DNA from: Aegilops tauschii subsp. strangulata
Lineage: Eukaryota; Streptophyta; Magnoliopsida; Poales; Poaceae
Length of the DNA: 64,000 nt
Assembly: GCF_002575655.3 (NCBI RefSeq)
Contig: NC_053038.3
Span: 146,026,885-146,090,884 of the forward strand
Reading direction: 5' to 3'
The translations under genes were made by a program, and so were the position numbers. The notes under the pieces are model-generated. The model had not been told where the DNA came from and made no database searches. It saw nothing but the letters and a program-made list of their open reading frames with translations. Shown here in pieces: positions 12,052 to 23,439 of the stretch. The first letter of the stretch is position 1; every line of letters begins with the position of its first letter.

Positions 12052-12239
12052 CACTGGTGCACGTAGGTGCTATACAAAGGGTTATTAACCCCTTTCCCCT
12101 ACGGCATTTGGAACCGTCACCAAGTGAGTGTGGGCGATTGGGGGTCCTTCCCACACGACCCAGAAATCGTCGGGGACAGGCCCTCCTGGGACACAGGCTG
12201 GGGCCGTGTGCGATCGGGCGAGGCATCAAAACCCAATCA

Positions 12240-12445
12240 TTTCTGTAGGTATGTACATCCCACACGGTAATCCGAGAAAATCATTTTCGTAGGTATGTAC
12301 ATCCCACACGGTGAATCCCAGAAAAAAATTCTGTTGGTATGTATATCACACACAGTCAATCCAAGGAATACGTTTCCGTTCTTATGTACATCCCACACAG
12401 TCAATCCAGGGAAAACGTTTCCGTTCGTACATACATCCCACACAG
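12240..12445. repeat. CACTA left subterminal repeats
   Basis: Five degenerate copies of a unit of about 50-60 bp contain GTATGTACATCCCACAC and an A-rich GAGAAAA / GGGAAAACGTTTCCGT segment. Such terminal repeat clusters are candidate transposase binding sites. Confidence 0.75.
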
Positions 12446-12810
12446 TTTTATGTGTAGGCTTGTGTGTGAAAGGTGTAACTATACACGGTCTGCCTTGGTT
12501 AACTGTTTGCTTTTATCAACTATATCACATACGATTTGATGAAGAAAACTATGTGGCATTGGGCTATCCATCGCAAGCGCTTTTACTGCTAGAACCGTTT
12601 GCAAAGGTCCATGACACATTTAGCACGTTTATTAGTTTACAATTAATAATTCCAGTTTACGCAAATTGACATTTCATATCGAACAACTGTTTGCCAATTT
12701 CATATAAGGCACATAAATATATTATAACATCACAGTACGGTAGCTACATGAAAATAGCATAGTGCAACATATAGCTAGTTCAACTTCACAAGAACAATAT
12801 ATAGATTTCC

Positions 12811-14206
12811 CTAATCGAGATCATCCAGGCTCGTCTTATCCACCTCTGCTTTCAGTTCACTAAGAACCTGTTTTGCACAGGCCAACTGGGAAGGTGCCTC
12901 CTCCTTCGCCAACACCATCTTAGCAAAGTCTGATTTTAAAAATCTGAGCTCATTCTCCACCTTCAACTTTTTATCCCACATCTTCAAATATTCTTTAGTG
13001 TTGACTACAGTTTCTCTAAGCCTAAGTCTGTTCTCTTCCTCATACATGCTCCAGAGCTTCTCTAGGCACATCTTCAAAGACTCTGGCCACTCTTGATCAA
13101 CCCACTCCAAGTAAGAACACTTCCGTTCATCCTATAATATTTAAAACTAGATAAGTAACAATTGTAGGGGAAATGGGTTTATAGCAACATAGAAAATCAC
13201 CAATGCTTATTTTAAAAAACTGAAGAAACAAGTTATTTATGACATATCTTCTCAAAAAGATCAATGTGCAAATGAATTAATTGCTACTGAGACAACAACC
13301 AAATTCTGGAACATCAGAAGCTATAATTAACTACAACAACGCTACAAGTTCTTACTCATGTACAATAAATAACAAATTGAACATTTTATGAGGAAGGTAA
13401 ATATAACTGCAACAGCATAGCGACAGTGTTTGGATGACAGCAAATTTATACTAACATGTGTGTACATGCACAAATTTAGTAACATAGAACTAATAGCACT
13501 AAGGTCGTCCACTATGTATGCCAAAACTGGGGTAAAGGCAAATGTTGCTACATCTCGCACCGGTGCCCTACACTGCCTAGCCGATGCAGCGGAAAAAAAA
13601 TCAGGGACCCGGACTCCAGAGCACGTAGTTGCTCCGATGCCCAGTTCCTTCGTGCCATAAAGATTTAGTATTTTACTGCTTGGCTGCACGGATGTCTGGA
13701 CCAAAGCTGGCTGCACAAACTGCTGAAGCGGTGCCAAATAATTTTCTAATGGCACCGCTGATGAGATGGCAACAATTTAAGATACTAGGTACAAACTGTG
13801 ACACTGTCTTAGGATGCGTTTGGTTGAAGTTGTGGTATGAATGGATTGGGACCGTGACAGTGTCTGAGTCACATCTAACAAATGATTTGTAACAACGATA
13901 AAGGGTCTAACCTTCTCTGCACATGCCAGAAACTTCCTCCCACTGTCCACAAATTCAAACACAACTAGCTTCACACATGGAGATTGATGGTGACAACGAG
14001 CTGATAGATCTTCAGCCACCCCACTCCATTCGTTGCCAATGATGGTCCTAAGGAGCTAAAAGAGGAAGAAATGACTCAAATCGACTACTGGGTAAAAATC
14101 CATCATTCCAAGTCATAGCCCCAGAGAGAGAAGAGAGGCATACCCGGGTGGTGAAGGAGTCGTCACCGGAGGAGGAACCGCTGGAGAGGTCTTTGAAGAA
14201 GACCAT
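12811..14206 (-). CDS. GRF-type zinc-finger protein, three exons, apparently intact
   Basis: Three minus-strand exons fit one frame: 14206-14144 (starts MVFFKDLSSGSSSG), 14055-13912 and 13131-12811, giving about 175 residues. The junctions are GT...AG and all lie in phase 0 (donors GTATGC and GTTAGA; acceptors TTTTAG and TTATAG). Exon 2 carries RCHHQSPC and FVDSGRKFLACAEK; exon 3 begins DERKCSYLEWVDQEWP. Together these give the Cys/His pattern plus G-R-x-F and E-W-V-D of GRF zinc fingers, found in nucleic-acid-binding proteins and in many uncharacterised grass proteins. The C-terminal ~80 residues are charged and probably coiled coil. No internal stop was found. It lies inside a CACTA, so it may be captured cargo. 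Function and expression are unknown. Confidence 0.68.
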
Positions 14207-14721
14207 GGCGACCCCAGCGGTAGGATGCGAGACGGCGACAGCGAGGAAGCAGCTATAGCTTAGGAAGGAAGGAAGGAAGGAAGGAGGAAACATGGGAAAT
14301 GTGACTTGTGGTCGGGGAGAAAAGGGGGTGCGGAAGGGGGGAAGGGGGGCGGGGGTAGATATTTTGGCGGTATGCCAAAATTTTGGAAATGTGGAGGGAA
14401 ACTTTGCGCGTGGTGCCGCCGGACCATTCACTTTGAATGATTGTGTGCATCGCAAACGATTCTTCTGCTTTACACGCATGGGATGAGTTTGATAATTCAA
14501 ACTTCGGTAGAAATTTCCCCGGGTACGTCATTGCATAATTTAACATCGCTTGCTAATTTGGGCACACAAAAGAGCGTACAGTAGACAGAGCACACTTATT
14601 GAATCGAGCAATTTTAGTAATTAAACAGAGCCAGTTGACCTAAACATTGTCTAACAAAAGACCAGCATTAAAAACAAAGCCTAAGTACGCATAATTTTAA
14701 CAAATCCGCCACCGCGCCGGC

Positions 14722-15346
14722 CTATGCATCACCAATGTGAGATGAGACGCCGGTGACTTGTCCTGGCGACATGCCGCTGTTGGTGGACTCTGCGTCCCCC
14801 CTGCTGAAGTCGACCGCGTCCTCGTCCTCGTCCTCGGCGCTGCCCTCAAGGTTGTAGTACTCGTAGTAGTGGCTGCCAGAGCTCGCATTGGTACTCCACC
14901 GCCGGTTCCTCGATGGACAGACTCTTCTCTACCTCGACTTCGACCGCGCGCAACTCCTCCTCGCGGCGCTCCTCGATCTCCGCCGCCTCCTGCATCTCCA
15001 GCTCCCGCTCGGCGACCTCATTAGGAAGCAGGTGCTCCATGGCCACCGCCGCCTTTTCAGACGTGGGTTGCATGCTAGAGTCTGAGGTGGCCTGGATTAT
15101 CTTGGCGTGTGCATCCTCGATCTTGGCGTGGATGGCCTCGACCTGGGCCAAGGCGACATCGGCGGCACGGATGGCACCTTGAGCGCTCTCGGCATTTGCA
15201 GCCATCTCGGCTGCCGCAGCTGCCTTGTCGGCTTCCACAGATGCCCTCTTGGCGGAAGCGGCCGCGCTGAATGCGGATGCGGCGACACTCTCGGCGTAGG
15301 CGGCCGCGCAGGCGGCGGCGCTAGGGGGGACGCGGCCATCGTACAA
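14722..15346 (-). pseudogene. Alanine-rich protein gene, frameshifted
   Basis: From ATG at 15346 a minus-strand frame gives about 145 residues, very rich in Ala and Glu (MYDGRVPPSAAACAAAYAES, then AKRASVEADKAAAAAEMAAN), with heptad-like spacing suggesting a coiled coil. Near 14912 the coding signal switches frame. The new frame reads NASSGSHYYEYYNLEGS, an acidic EDEDEDAVDF run and a natural-looking end at TAG 14722-14724. The original frame stops early. I do not recognise the protein. It is GC-rich relative to its surroundings and lies between the GRF gene and the tandem array. Confidence 0.5.
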
Positions 15347-15629
15347 GCCTTCACAAGAGTTTACACAACGTCATCTTTGCAAGAAGGGGTGCGGGAATGG
15401 GGATCGGGATTCGTGGATTCAGGGGTTGCCGGCACTGGAGCAGACGAGCCGGCGAAGCTTAAGGAGGGAGACTTAAATAGACCCAGATATTTTCATCGCA
15501 AACTGTTCCTAGAAAACAACTGTGTACGATGTTGTAGATATTTTTTATTAGCTGTGAAATACGAATTTGGAGTAAAGTGGCAACGGGTGGTGTTTTAAAT
15601 GAACGAGAAATTTTGTAGTACTAATACAA

Positions 15630-18600
15630 CTGTCATGTCAAATTTTGGAAAATTTCAGGGGTCATTTGACCTTTTAAGACATTTAAGTGATTTTCTAGCC
15701 ATTTAATGACCGTAATTGAAATTTGAACTACATGTACATGCAATAGCTAACCATAACGGTTTGAAAACTCATATTCTTGTGTACTTGTGTGCGATTTAAT
15801 TCCATGTGCAGTAAATTGGAAGGAATTTTCAAACATATTGGTCTAACGGCTATGACACAATTAAGCATGGAGTGACATGGCACTTTAATTCCAAAAAATA
15901 AAAAAATCAGAAACACATGAAACCTTGCTTGGTGTAAGGTCATGCCACCAAGATGATGTGGTAAAAAAATTGGCATGTTTGACGAAAGTTTGGACACACA
16001 CCCCTCACAAACCGGAGCAACTCACTAGAAGGTTTGTGGTTCCGAGAGGGAACAATGCATGTTTGATGACAAACAGGTGAGAGCTTCCTCTTACGGCCTT
16101 CAATTTCTTTCTATGTGTAACGTGCACTACTACAACTGTAATGTGAAATTTTGGAAAATTCTAGGGGTCATTTGACCTTTTAAAGACATTTAAATGATTT
16201 TCTAGCCATTTAATGACCGTAATTCAAATTTGAACTACATCTACATGCAACGTCTAACCAAAACGGTTTGAAAAATCATATTTGTGTACTTGTGTGCGAC
16301 TTAATTCCATGTGCAGTAAATTAGAAGAAATTTTCATACATATTTGTCTAACGACATGGACACATGCATACGTATGCATGGAGTGATATGGCATTTTAAT
16401 TCCAAAAAATAAAAAAAAAATCAAAAACACATGAAACCTTGGTTGATGTAATGTCATGCCACCAAGATGATGTGGTAAACAAATTGGCATGTTCGACGAA
16501 AGTTTGGACACACACCCCTCACAAACCGGAGCAACTCACTAGAAGGCTCGTGGTTCTGAGAGGGAACAATGCATGTTTGATGACGAACGGGAAATAGCTT
16601 CATCTTACAGCCTTCAATTGTTTTCTATGTCTAACGTGCACTACTACAACTGTAATGTTAAATTTTGGAAAATTCTAGGGGTCATTTGACCTTTTCAAGA
16701 CATTTAAGTGATTTTCTAGCCATTTAATGATCGTAATTCAAATTTGAACTACATCTACATGCAACGCCTAACCAAAACGGTTTGAAAAATCATATTTGTG
16801 TACTTCTGTGCGATTTAATTCCATGTGCAGTAAATTAGAAGGAAATTTCAAACATATTTGTCTCACGACATGGACACATGCATACGCATGCATGGAGTGA
16901 CATTGCATTTTAATTCCAAAAAAATCAGAAACACATGAAACCTTGGTTGATGTAATTTCATGCCACCAAGATGATGTGCTAAACAAATTGGCATGTTTGA
17001 CGAAAGTTTGGACACACACCCCTCACAAACCGGAGCAACTCACTAGAAGGCTCATGGTTCTGAGAGGGCACAATGCATGTTTGATGACGAACGGGAGATA
17101 GCTTCCTCTTACGGCCTTCAATTTTTTTCTACGTCTAACATCTACTACTACAATTGTAAAGTGAAATTTTGGAAAATTCTAGGGGTCATTTGACCTTTTA
17201 AAGACATAAGTGATTTTCTAGCCATTTAATGACCGTAATTCTAATTTGAACTACATCTACATGCAACGCCTAACCAAAACGGTTTGAAAAATAATATTTG
17301 TGTACTTGTGTGCGAGTTAATTCCATGTGCAGTAAATTAGAAGGAATTTTCAAGCATATTTGTCTCACGACATGGACACATGCATATGTATGCATGGAGT
17401 GTGATAACCCACAAGTATAGGGGATCGCAACAGTTTTTGAGGGTAGAGTATTCAACCCAAATTTATTGATTCGACACAAGGGGAGCCAAAGAATATTCTC
17501 AAGTATTAGCAGTTGAGTTGTCAATTCAACCACACCTGGATAACTTAGTATCTGTAGCAAAGTATTTAGTAGCAAAGTAGTATGGAAGTAACGGTAACGG
17601 TAGCAAAAGTAATATTTTTGGGTTTTGTAGTAATTGTAACAGTAGCAACGGAAAATTAAATAAGCGGAGAACAATATGTGAAAAGCTCGTAGGCATTGGA
17701 TCGGTGATGGACAATTATGCCGGATGCGGTTCATCATGTAACAATCATAACATAGGGTGACAAAGAACTAGCTCCAATTCGTCAATGTAATGTAGGCATG
17801 TATTCCGAATATAGTCATACGTGCTTATGGAAAAGAACTTGCATGACATCTTTTGTCCTACCCTCCCGTGCCAGCGGGGTCCTAATGGAAACTAAGGGAT
17901 ATTAAGGCCTCCTTTTAATAGAGTACCGGACCAAAGCATTAACACATAGTGAATACATGAACTCCTCAAACTACGGTCATCACCGGGAGTGGTCCCGATT
18001 ATTGTCACTTCGGGGTTGCCGGATCATAACACATAGTAGGTGACTATAGACTTGCAAGATAGGATCTAGAACTCACATATATTCATGAAAACATAATAGG
18101 TTCAGATCTGAAATCATGGCACTCGGGCCCTACTGACAAGCATTAAGCATAGCAAAGTCATAGCAACATCAATCTCAGAACATAGTGGATACTAGGGATC
18201 AAACCCTAACAAAACTAACTCGATTACATGATAAATCTCATCCAACCCATCACCGTCCAGCAAGCCTCCGATGGAATTGCTCAAGCACGGCGGTGAGCAT
18301 CATGAAATTGGTGATGGAGGATGGTTGATGATGACGACGGCGACGGATTCCCCTCTCCGGAGCCCCGAACGGACTCCAGATCAGCCCTCCCGAGAGGTTT
18401 TAGGGCTTGGCGGCGGCTCCGTATAGTAAAACACGATGAATCCTTCTCTTTGATTTTTTTTCTCCCCGAACACGAATATATGGAGTTGGAGTTGAGGTCG
18501 GTGGAGCGTCAGGGGGCCCACAAGGCAGGGGGCGCGCCCAGGGGGGCAGGCGCGCCCCCACCCTTGTGGACAGGGTGTGGGCCCCTAACGTGGATTCTTC

Positions 18601-21260
18601 TTCCAGTATTTTTAATATTTCCAAAAATATGTTCCGTGGAGTTTCAGGTCATTCCGAGAACTTTTGTTTCTGCACATAAATAACACCATGGAAAGTCTGC
18701 TAAAAACAGCGTCAGTCCGGGTTAGTTCCATTCAAATCATGAAAGTTAGAGTCCAAAACAAGGGCAAAAGTGTTTGGAAAATTAGATACGACGGAGATGT
18801 ATCAGAGTGTCATGGTATTTTAATTCCAAAAAATAAAAAAATATCAGAAACACATGAAACCTTGGTTGATGTAATGTCATGCCACCAAGATGATGTGGTA
18901 AAAAAACTGGCATGTTTGACAAAAGTTTGGACACACACCCCTCATAAACCGGAGCAACTCAGTAGAAGGTTCGTGGTTCCGAGAGGGAACAATGCATGTT
19001 TGATGACGAACGGGAGATAGCTTCCTCTTACGGATTTCAATTTTTTCTACATCTAACGTGCACTACTACAACTGTAATGTGAAATTTTGGAAAATTCTAG
19101 GGGTCATTTGACCTTTTAAAGACATTTAAGTGATTTTCTAGCCATTTAATGATCGTAATTCAAATTTGAACTACATCTACATGCAACGCCTAACCAAAAC
19201 GGTTTGAAAAATCATATATGTGTACTTGTGTGCGAGTTAATTCCATGTGCAGTAAATTAGAAGGAAATTTCAAACATATTTGTCTCACGACATGGACACA
19301 TGCATATGCATGCATGGAGTGACATGGCATTTTAATTCCAAAAAAAATCAGAAACACATGAAACCTTGGTTGATGTAATGTCATGCTACCAAGATGATGT
19401 GGTAAAAAAATTGGCATGTTTGACGAAAGTTTGGACACACACCCCTCACAAACCGGAGCAACTCACTAGAAGGCTCATAGTTCTGAGAGGGCACAATGCA
19501 TGTTTGATGACGAACGGGAGATAGCTTCCTCTTACGGCCTTCAATTTTTTTTCTACGTCTAACGTGCACCACTACAACTGTAATGTGAAATTTTGGAAAA
19601 TTCTAGGGGTCATTTGACCTTTTAAAGACATTTAAGTGACTTTCTAGCCATTTAATGACCGTACTTCAAATTTGAACTGCATCCACATGCAACGCCCAAC
19701 CAAAACGGTTTGAAAAATCATATTTGTGTACTTGCGTGCGAGTTAATTCCATGTGCAGTAAATTAGAAGGAATTTTTGAGCATATTTGTTTCACGACATG
19801 GACACATGCATACGTATGCATGGAGTGTCATGGTACTTTAATTCCAAAAAATAAAAAAAATATCAGAAACACATGAAACCTTGGTTGATGTAATGTCTTT
19901 CCACCAAGATGATGTGGTAAAAAATTGGCATGTTTGACGAAAGTTTGGACACACACCCCTCACAAACCGGAGCAACTCGCTAGAAGGCTCGTGGTTCTGA
20001 GAGGAAACAATGCATGTTTGATGACGAACGGGAGATAGCTCCCTCTTACGGACTTCAATTTTTTCTACGTCTAACGTGTACTACTACAATTGTAATGTGA
20101 AAATTTGGAAAATTATAGGGGTCATTTGACCTTTTAAAGACATTTAACTGATTTTCTCGCCATTAAATGACCGTAATTCAAATTCGAACTACGTCTACAT
20201 GCAACGCCTAACCAAAACGGTTTGAAAAATCATATATGTGTACTTGTGTGCGAGTTAATTCCATGTGCAGTAAATTACAAGGAATTTTCAAACATATTGG
20301 TCTCACGGCATGGGCACATGCATACGTATGCATGGAGTGCCATGGCATTTTAATTCCAAAAAATTAAATAATTATTGGAAAAACATGAAACCTTGGTTGA
20401 TATAATGTCATGCCACCAAGATGATGTGCCATGTTTGACGAAAGTTTGGACACACACCCCTCACAAACCGGAACAACTCACTACAAGGTTCGTGGTTCCC
20501 AGAGGGAACAATGCATGTTTGATGACGAATGGGAGATAGCTTCCTCTTTTTTCTACGTTTCACGTGCACTAATACAACTGTCATGTGAAAATTTGGAAAA
20601 TTTCAGGGTTCATTTGACCTTTTAAAGACATTTAAGTGATTTTCTAACCATTTAATGACCGTAATTCAAATTAGAACTACATCTACATGAAACGCCTAAC
20701 CAAAACGGTTTGAAAAATCATATTTTTTGTACTTGTGTGCGAGTTAATTCCATGTGCAGTAAATTAGAAGGAATTTTCAAACATATTGGCCTCAAGGCAT
20801 GGGCACATGCATGGAGTGCCATGGAATTTTAATTCCAAAAAATAAAAAAATAATCAGAAAAACATGAAACCTTGCTTGATTTAATGTCATGCCACCAAGA
20901 TGATGTGGTAAAAATGGCCTGTTTGACGAAAGTTTGGACACACACCCCTCACAAACCAGAGCAACTCACTAGAAGGCTCATGGTTCCGAGAGGGAATGAT
21001 GCATGTTTGATGACGAACGGGAGATAGCCTTGTCTTATGGTCGTCAAATTTTTTCTACATTTAACGTGCACTAATACAACTGTCATGTGATAATTTTGAA
21101 AATTTCGGGGGTCATTTGACCTTTTAAAGACATTTAAGTGATTTTCTAACCATTTAATGACCGTAATTCAAATTTGAACTACATCTACATGCAACGCCTA
21201 ACCATAATGGTTTGAAAAATCATATTTTTGTGTACTTCTGTGCGATTTAAAAAATCATCA
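15630..21260. repeat. Tandem array of about nine ~510-bp units inside the CACTA
   Basis: A unit containing TAGGGGTCATTTGACCTTTT recurs near 15650, 16160, 16680, 17175, 19095, 19605, 20115, 20605 and 21105. After the nested solo LTR is removed, the spacing is about 490-520 bp. Each unit also holds CCAAAACGGTTTGAAAAATC, TTAATTCCATGTGCAGTAAA and ACACACCCCTCACAAACC. Many units contain the perfect palindrome TGCATACGTATGCA or a one-step variant. Units differ by substitutions and small indels. The small ORFs in them repeat with the units and are not genes. Confidence 0.9.
17402..18804 (-). mobile_element. Solo gypsy-type LTR
   Basis: This 1403-bp LTR reads TGATAACCCACAAGTATAGG...GGAGATGTATCA and is flanked by identical 5-bp GAGTG at 17397-17401 and 18805-18809. 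No internal domain is present, so it is a solo LTR left by recombination between the two LTRs of one element. It sits inside one unit of the tandem array. Its end resembles other LTRs here that end ACGTATCA. Confidence 0.9.
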
Positions 21261-21489
21261 GACGATGTAAATATCTGGTGTTCAAAAAAGAAAATGTAAA
21301 GATCTGGCAAGACAACCGGCCCCCACACGATTGGCACTCTATCTCGTGGCTCGAGGTTTGGTAGGTGAGTGGCGAGGATCATTTATCAGACACGGTTCTG
21401 TATTGGAAACCGTCAGCTATTATGTTCACACACGGATTTTGCTATGGGAATCGTGTGTAATTAAAACTACAGTACTCGTAAATTCCGAC

Positions 21490-21626
21490 GAACTGCGTAT
21501 ATACCGTCCCCGTAGATCTAGATTCCGGCCGCCAATAAATACTACCTTGCTCACGTCGTCCCGCCCGCATTCTCATCTACATCCTCTCCTCACTCGCCCT
21601 CTCTCTCTCTCTTAGAAATCTCTGCC
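21490..21626 (+). promoter_or_regulatory. Candidate promoter and CT-rich 5' leader
   Basis: A TATA-like GTATATACC near 21498 is followed by a C/T-rich leader that ends CTCTCTCTCTCTCTTAG, then GCCATGG at the start codon at 21627. This is the usual layout of a plant core promoter and leader. Assigned from sequence appearance only. Confidence 0.45.
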
Positions 21627-22515
21627 ATGGCGCCGTTGGTCTACCCACGCGCCGATGAGGAGTCGCCGCCCCCCAAGGACGCTCACTCGATTAGCAGTGA
21701 CAAGGACCCCACGCGCCGCCTGACGAGGTTGCGCCGGACCCCCCAACTTTGGATTGGTTTTGGGGCCAGTACAATCTTTGTCTGTGGAAGTCGCTGTCGC
21801 CGGCTAAGGAAGCCAGGCAAGTGGTGTTCAAGAAGGAGATGGAGGAGGAGGAAGCCAGGTACCAGGCGGCCTATGAAGCCTGTGATGCCGCCGGGAAAAA
21901 GGAGGCGACGGAGCTTTGGGGGAGGGCACGTTGTCGTGCCGAGGAGGTGTACGAAGACGGGTACTTCGCGAGGAAGGTCATAGGCGCTGGGCTCCTCTTC
22001 GCTGCGTGGAGGTGGGCCGATAAGCTCCAGCGTGCCACCGACGAGGAGCTCCGGTTGGCGCCCAACAAAATGGCAAGAACGTCCGCGCGCGTCCGTCAGC
22101 AAGAGGCAGATCGGTACGTCAGGCGTTCGTTCAAGCGGTCGACATGCTCGCGGTACATCTGGAGCGCGATCTCGAGCTCGAAATTGGCTATTTCGTCAGA
22201 GTTCACCAGCTCGAGGATGCGACGACCATGTTCCTCTACTGCACCCAGGTGGACACCTAGGCCAAGGAGCCTACGGACCAGCGCGTTGGCATCCAGCAGG
22301 CTGCGGACAAGGCGAATGGCTGCTCCCATGCGAACGGCGCGCTGCGCGTCCGGTGCAAGTACGACACGGCCGGCTTCTGGTGCACGTACGGCCCTGAGGG
22401 CCTCTGCCCACTCCTGGCGAGGAATGGGGGTACTGACGGGATGTGTACCGAGATACAACGCCGTGTCGACAGCAGGCAAGCGCGGATGGATCCGCTCTTG
22501 CCGTGCGGTGCGCCG
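21627..22515 (+). pseudogene. Unidentified CACTA cargo gene, multiple frameshifts
   Basis: The frame opens MAPLVYPRADEESPPPKDAH. Coding signal moves to a second frame by about 21735 (PDEVAPDPPTLDWFWGQYN) and continues with an acidic helical stretch (FKKEMEEEEARYQAAYEACD) and a W-rich segment. It shifts again near 22113 to AFVQAVDMLAVHLERDLELE, has a TAG stop near 22258, and then a Cys-containing tail (KYDTAGFWCTYGPEGLC). At least two frameshifts and one stop argue that it is dead. I do not recognise the family. GC content is much higher than in the array to its left. Confidence 0.45.
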
Positions 22516-22536
22516 CACCTCTCGCTCTGTGGCACT

Positions 22537-22839
22537 CTAACGGTCTCGCCGTGTGGCGAGCCGCAGCCTATCGGCGCGAACACGCCTAGCTTGCTCTGCG
22601 GCGCGCCATCGATCATGTTGTGCGGCGAGCTGCAGCCTGTCGGTGCTAACATGCCTATTTTGATCCGCGACGCTCAAGCGCCATGCACAAAAGGTCTGCT
22701 CAACCCTGGCAATGAAGCGCATCACGGCGTCGTCCATCGCGTAGCCGGGGAGCGCCTCAGCCTCGATGGGCCGTGGCGCCTGCTCGTTTTCCTTGTCGAC
22801 GAGGTTGATGGCCGAGGCGGCGCTTTGGTGGGTTGGCAT
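22537..22839 (-). CDS. Unidentified Arg/Ala-rich ORF, doubtful
   Basis: This 100-codon minus-strand frame starts MPTHQSAASAINLVDKENEQ and ends in an arginine-rich repeat (RRVRADRLRLATRRDR). It lies just beyond the plus-strand broken gene in GC-rich sequence where long frames occur by chance. The direct repeat RRVRADRLRLA / STDRLQLAAQHDR reflects an internal DNA duplication. It could be a small coding exon or a chance frame. Confidence 0.22.
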   Translation of the reverse strand: MPTHQSAASAINLVDKENEQAPRPIEAEALPGYAMDDAVMRFIARVEQTFCAWRLSVADQNRHVSTDRLQLAAQHDRWRAAEQARRVRADRLRLATRRDR

Positions 22840-23263
22840 GCTTGGAAAAGGTGGATGTGCTACAGGCTGCGCTTGTCGCCTCCGTGCGTCGCGCGCCGCC
22901 TATGTGCAATATCGCTCGGTGGCTAGAAACAGGTGAGGAAATGGCGGGAAACAGTGGTGTGTTCATAAAATGCCATCAATTAATGGAAACTTAGCATAGA
23001 AGGAACATCGAGCTAGCACAAGAAGTAGATGATGATCAGATGAACACAGACGACACTAGGGAACCCGTCGGTGATGAATTCATCAATCTTAAACGGTTGA
23101 ATACTAGCAAGCGTTTGCCCACAACACACACGGCCTATTCCATCACAAACAGGTTGGACGGATCAACTATATGCGACGTATCGCACATTGTCAAAAAGTA
23201 ATGCGGTAGACCTTCTTCAACATGTGTTAAAAATAAAAAAAATAAAAACACAAGGACCTCGAG

Positions 23264-23340
23264 GTTAAATTAACTCATGGGATGGGTCGTATCAGTCATT
23301 TAATTTGACAGATATGACCCATCCTAGCAGTTAATTTAAC
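23264..23340. repeat. 77-bp imperfect hairpin
   Basis: GTTAAATTAACT...GGATGGGTCGTATC is followed by its near-perfect reverse complement GATATGACCCATCC...AGTTAATTTAAC after a short AT-rich loop. It could be a tiny MITE-like element or a fold-back within the CACTA right arm. No clear duplication was found. Confidence 0.7.
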
Positions 23341-23439
23341 ATCAACACAACTTCCCATCCACTCACCCATCTGATGGCTGCTCCAGCCTGAGCACACTTA
23401 ACTTGTGAGTTATTTTACATGAGCTACTGGTGGAACAAC

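Noticed and set aside
15728..19438. Repeated ORFs starting MSKLSSNMPIF or similar
   Set aside because: They recur once per tandem unit with changing ends and no domain, so they are by-products of the array.
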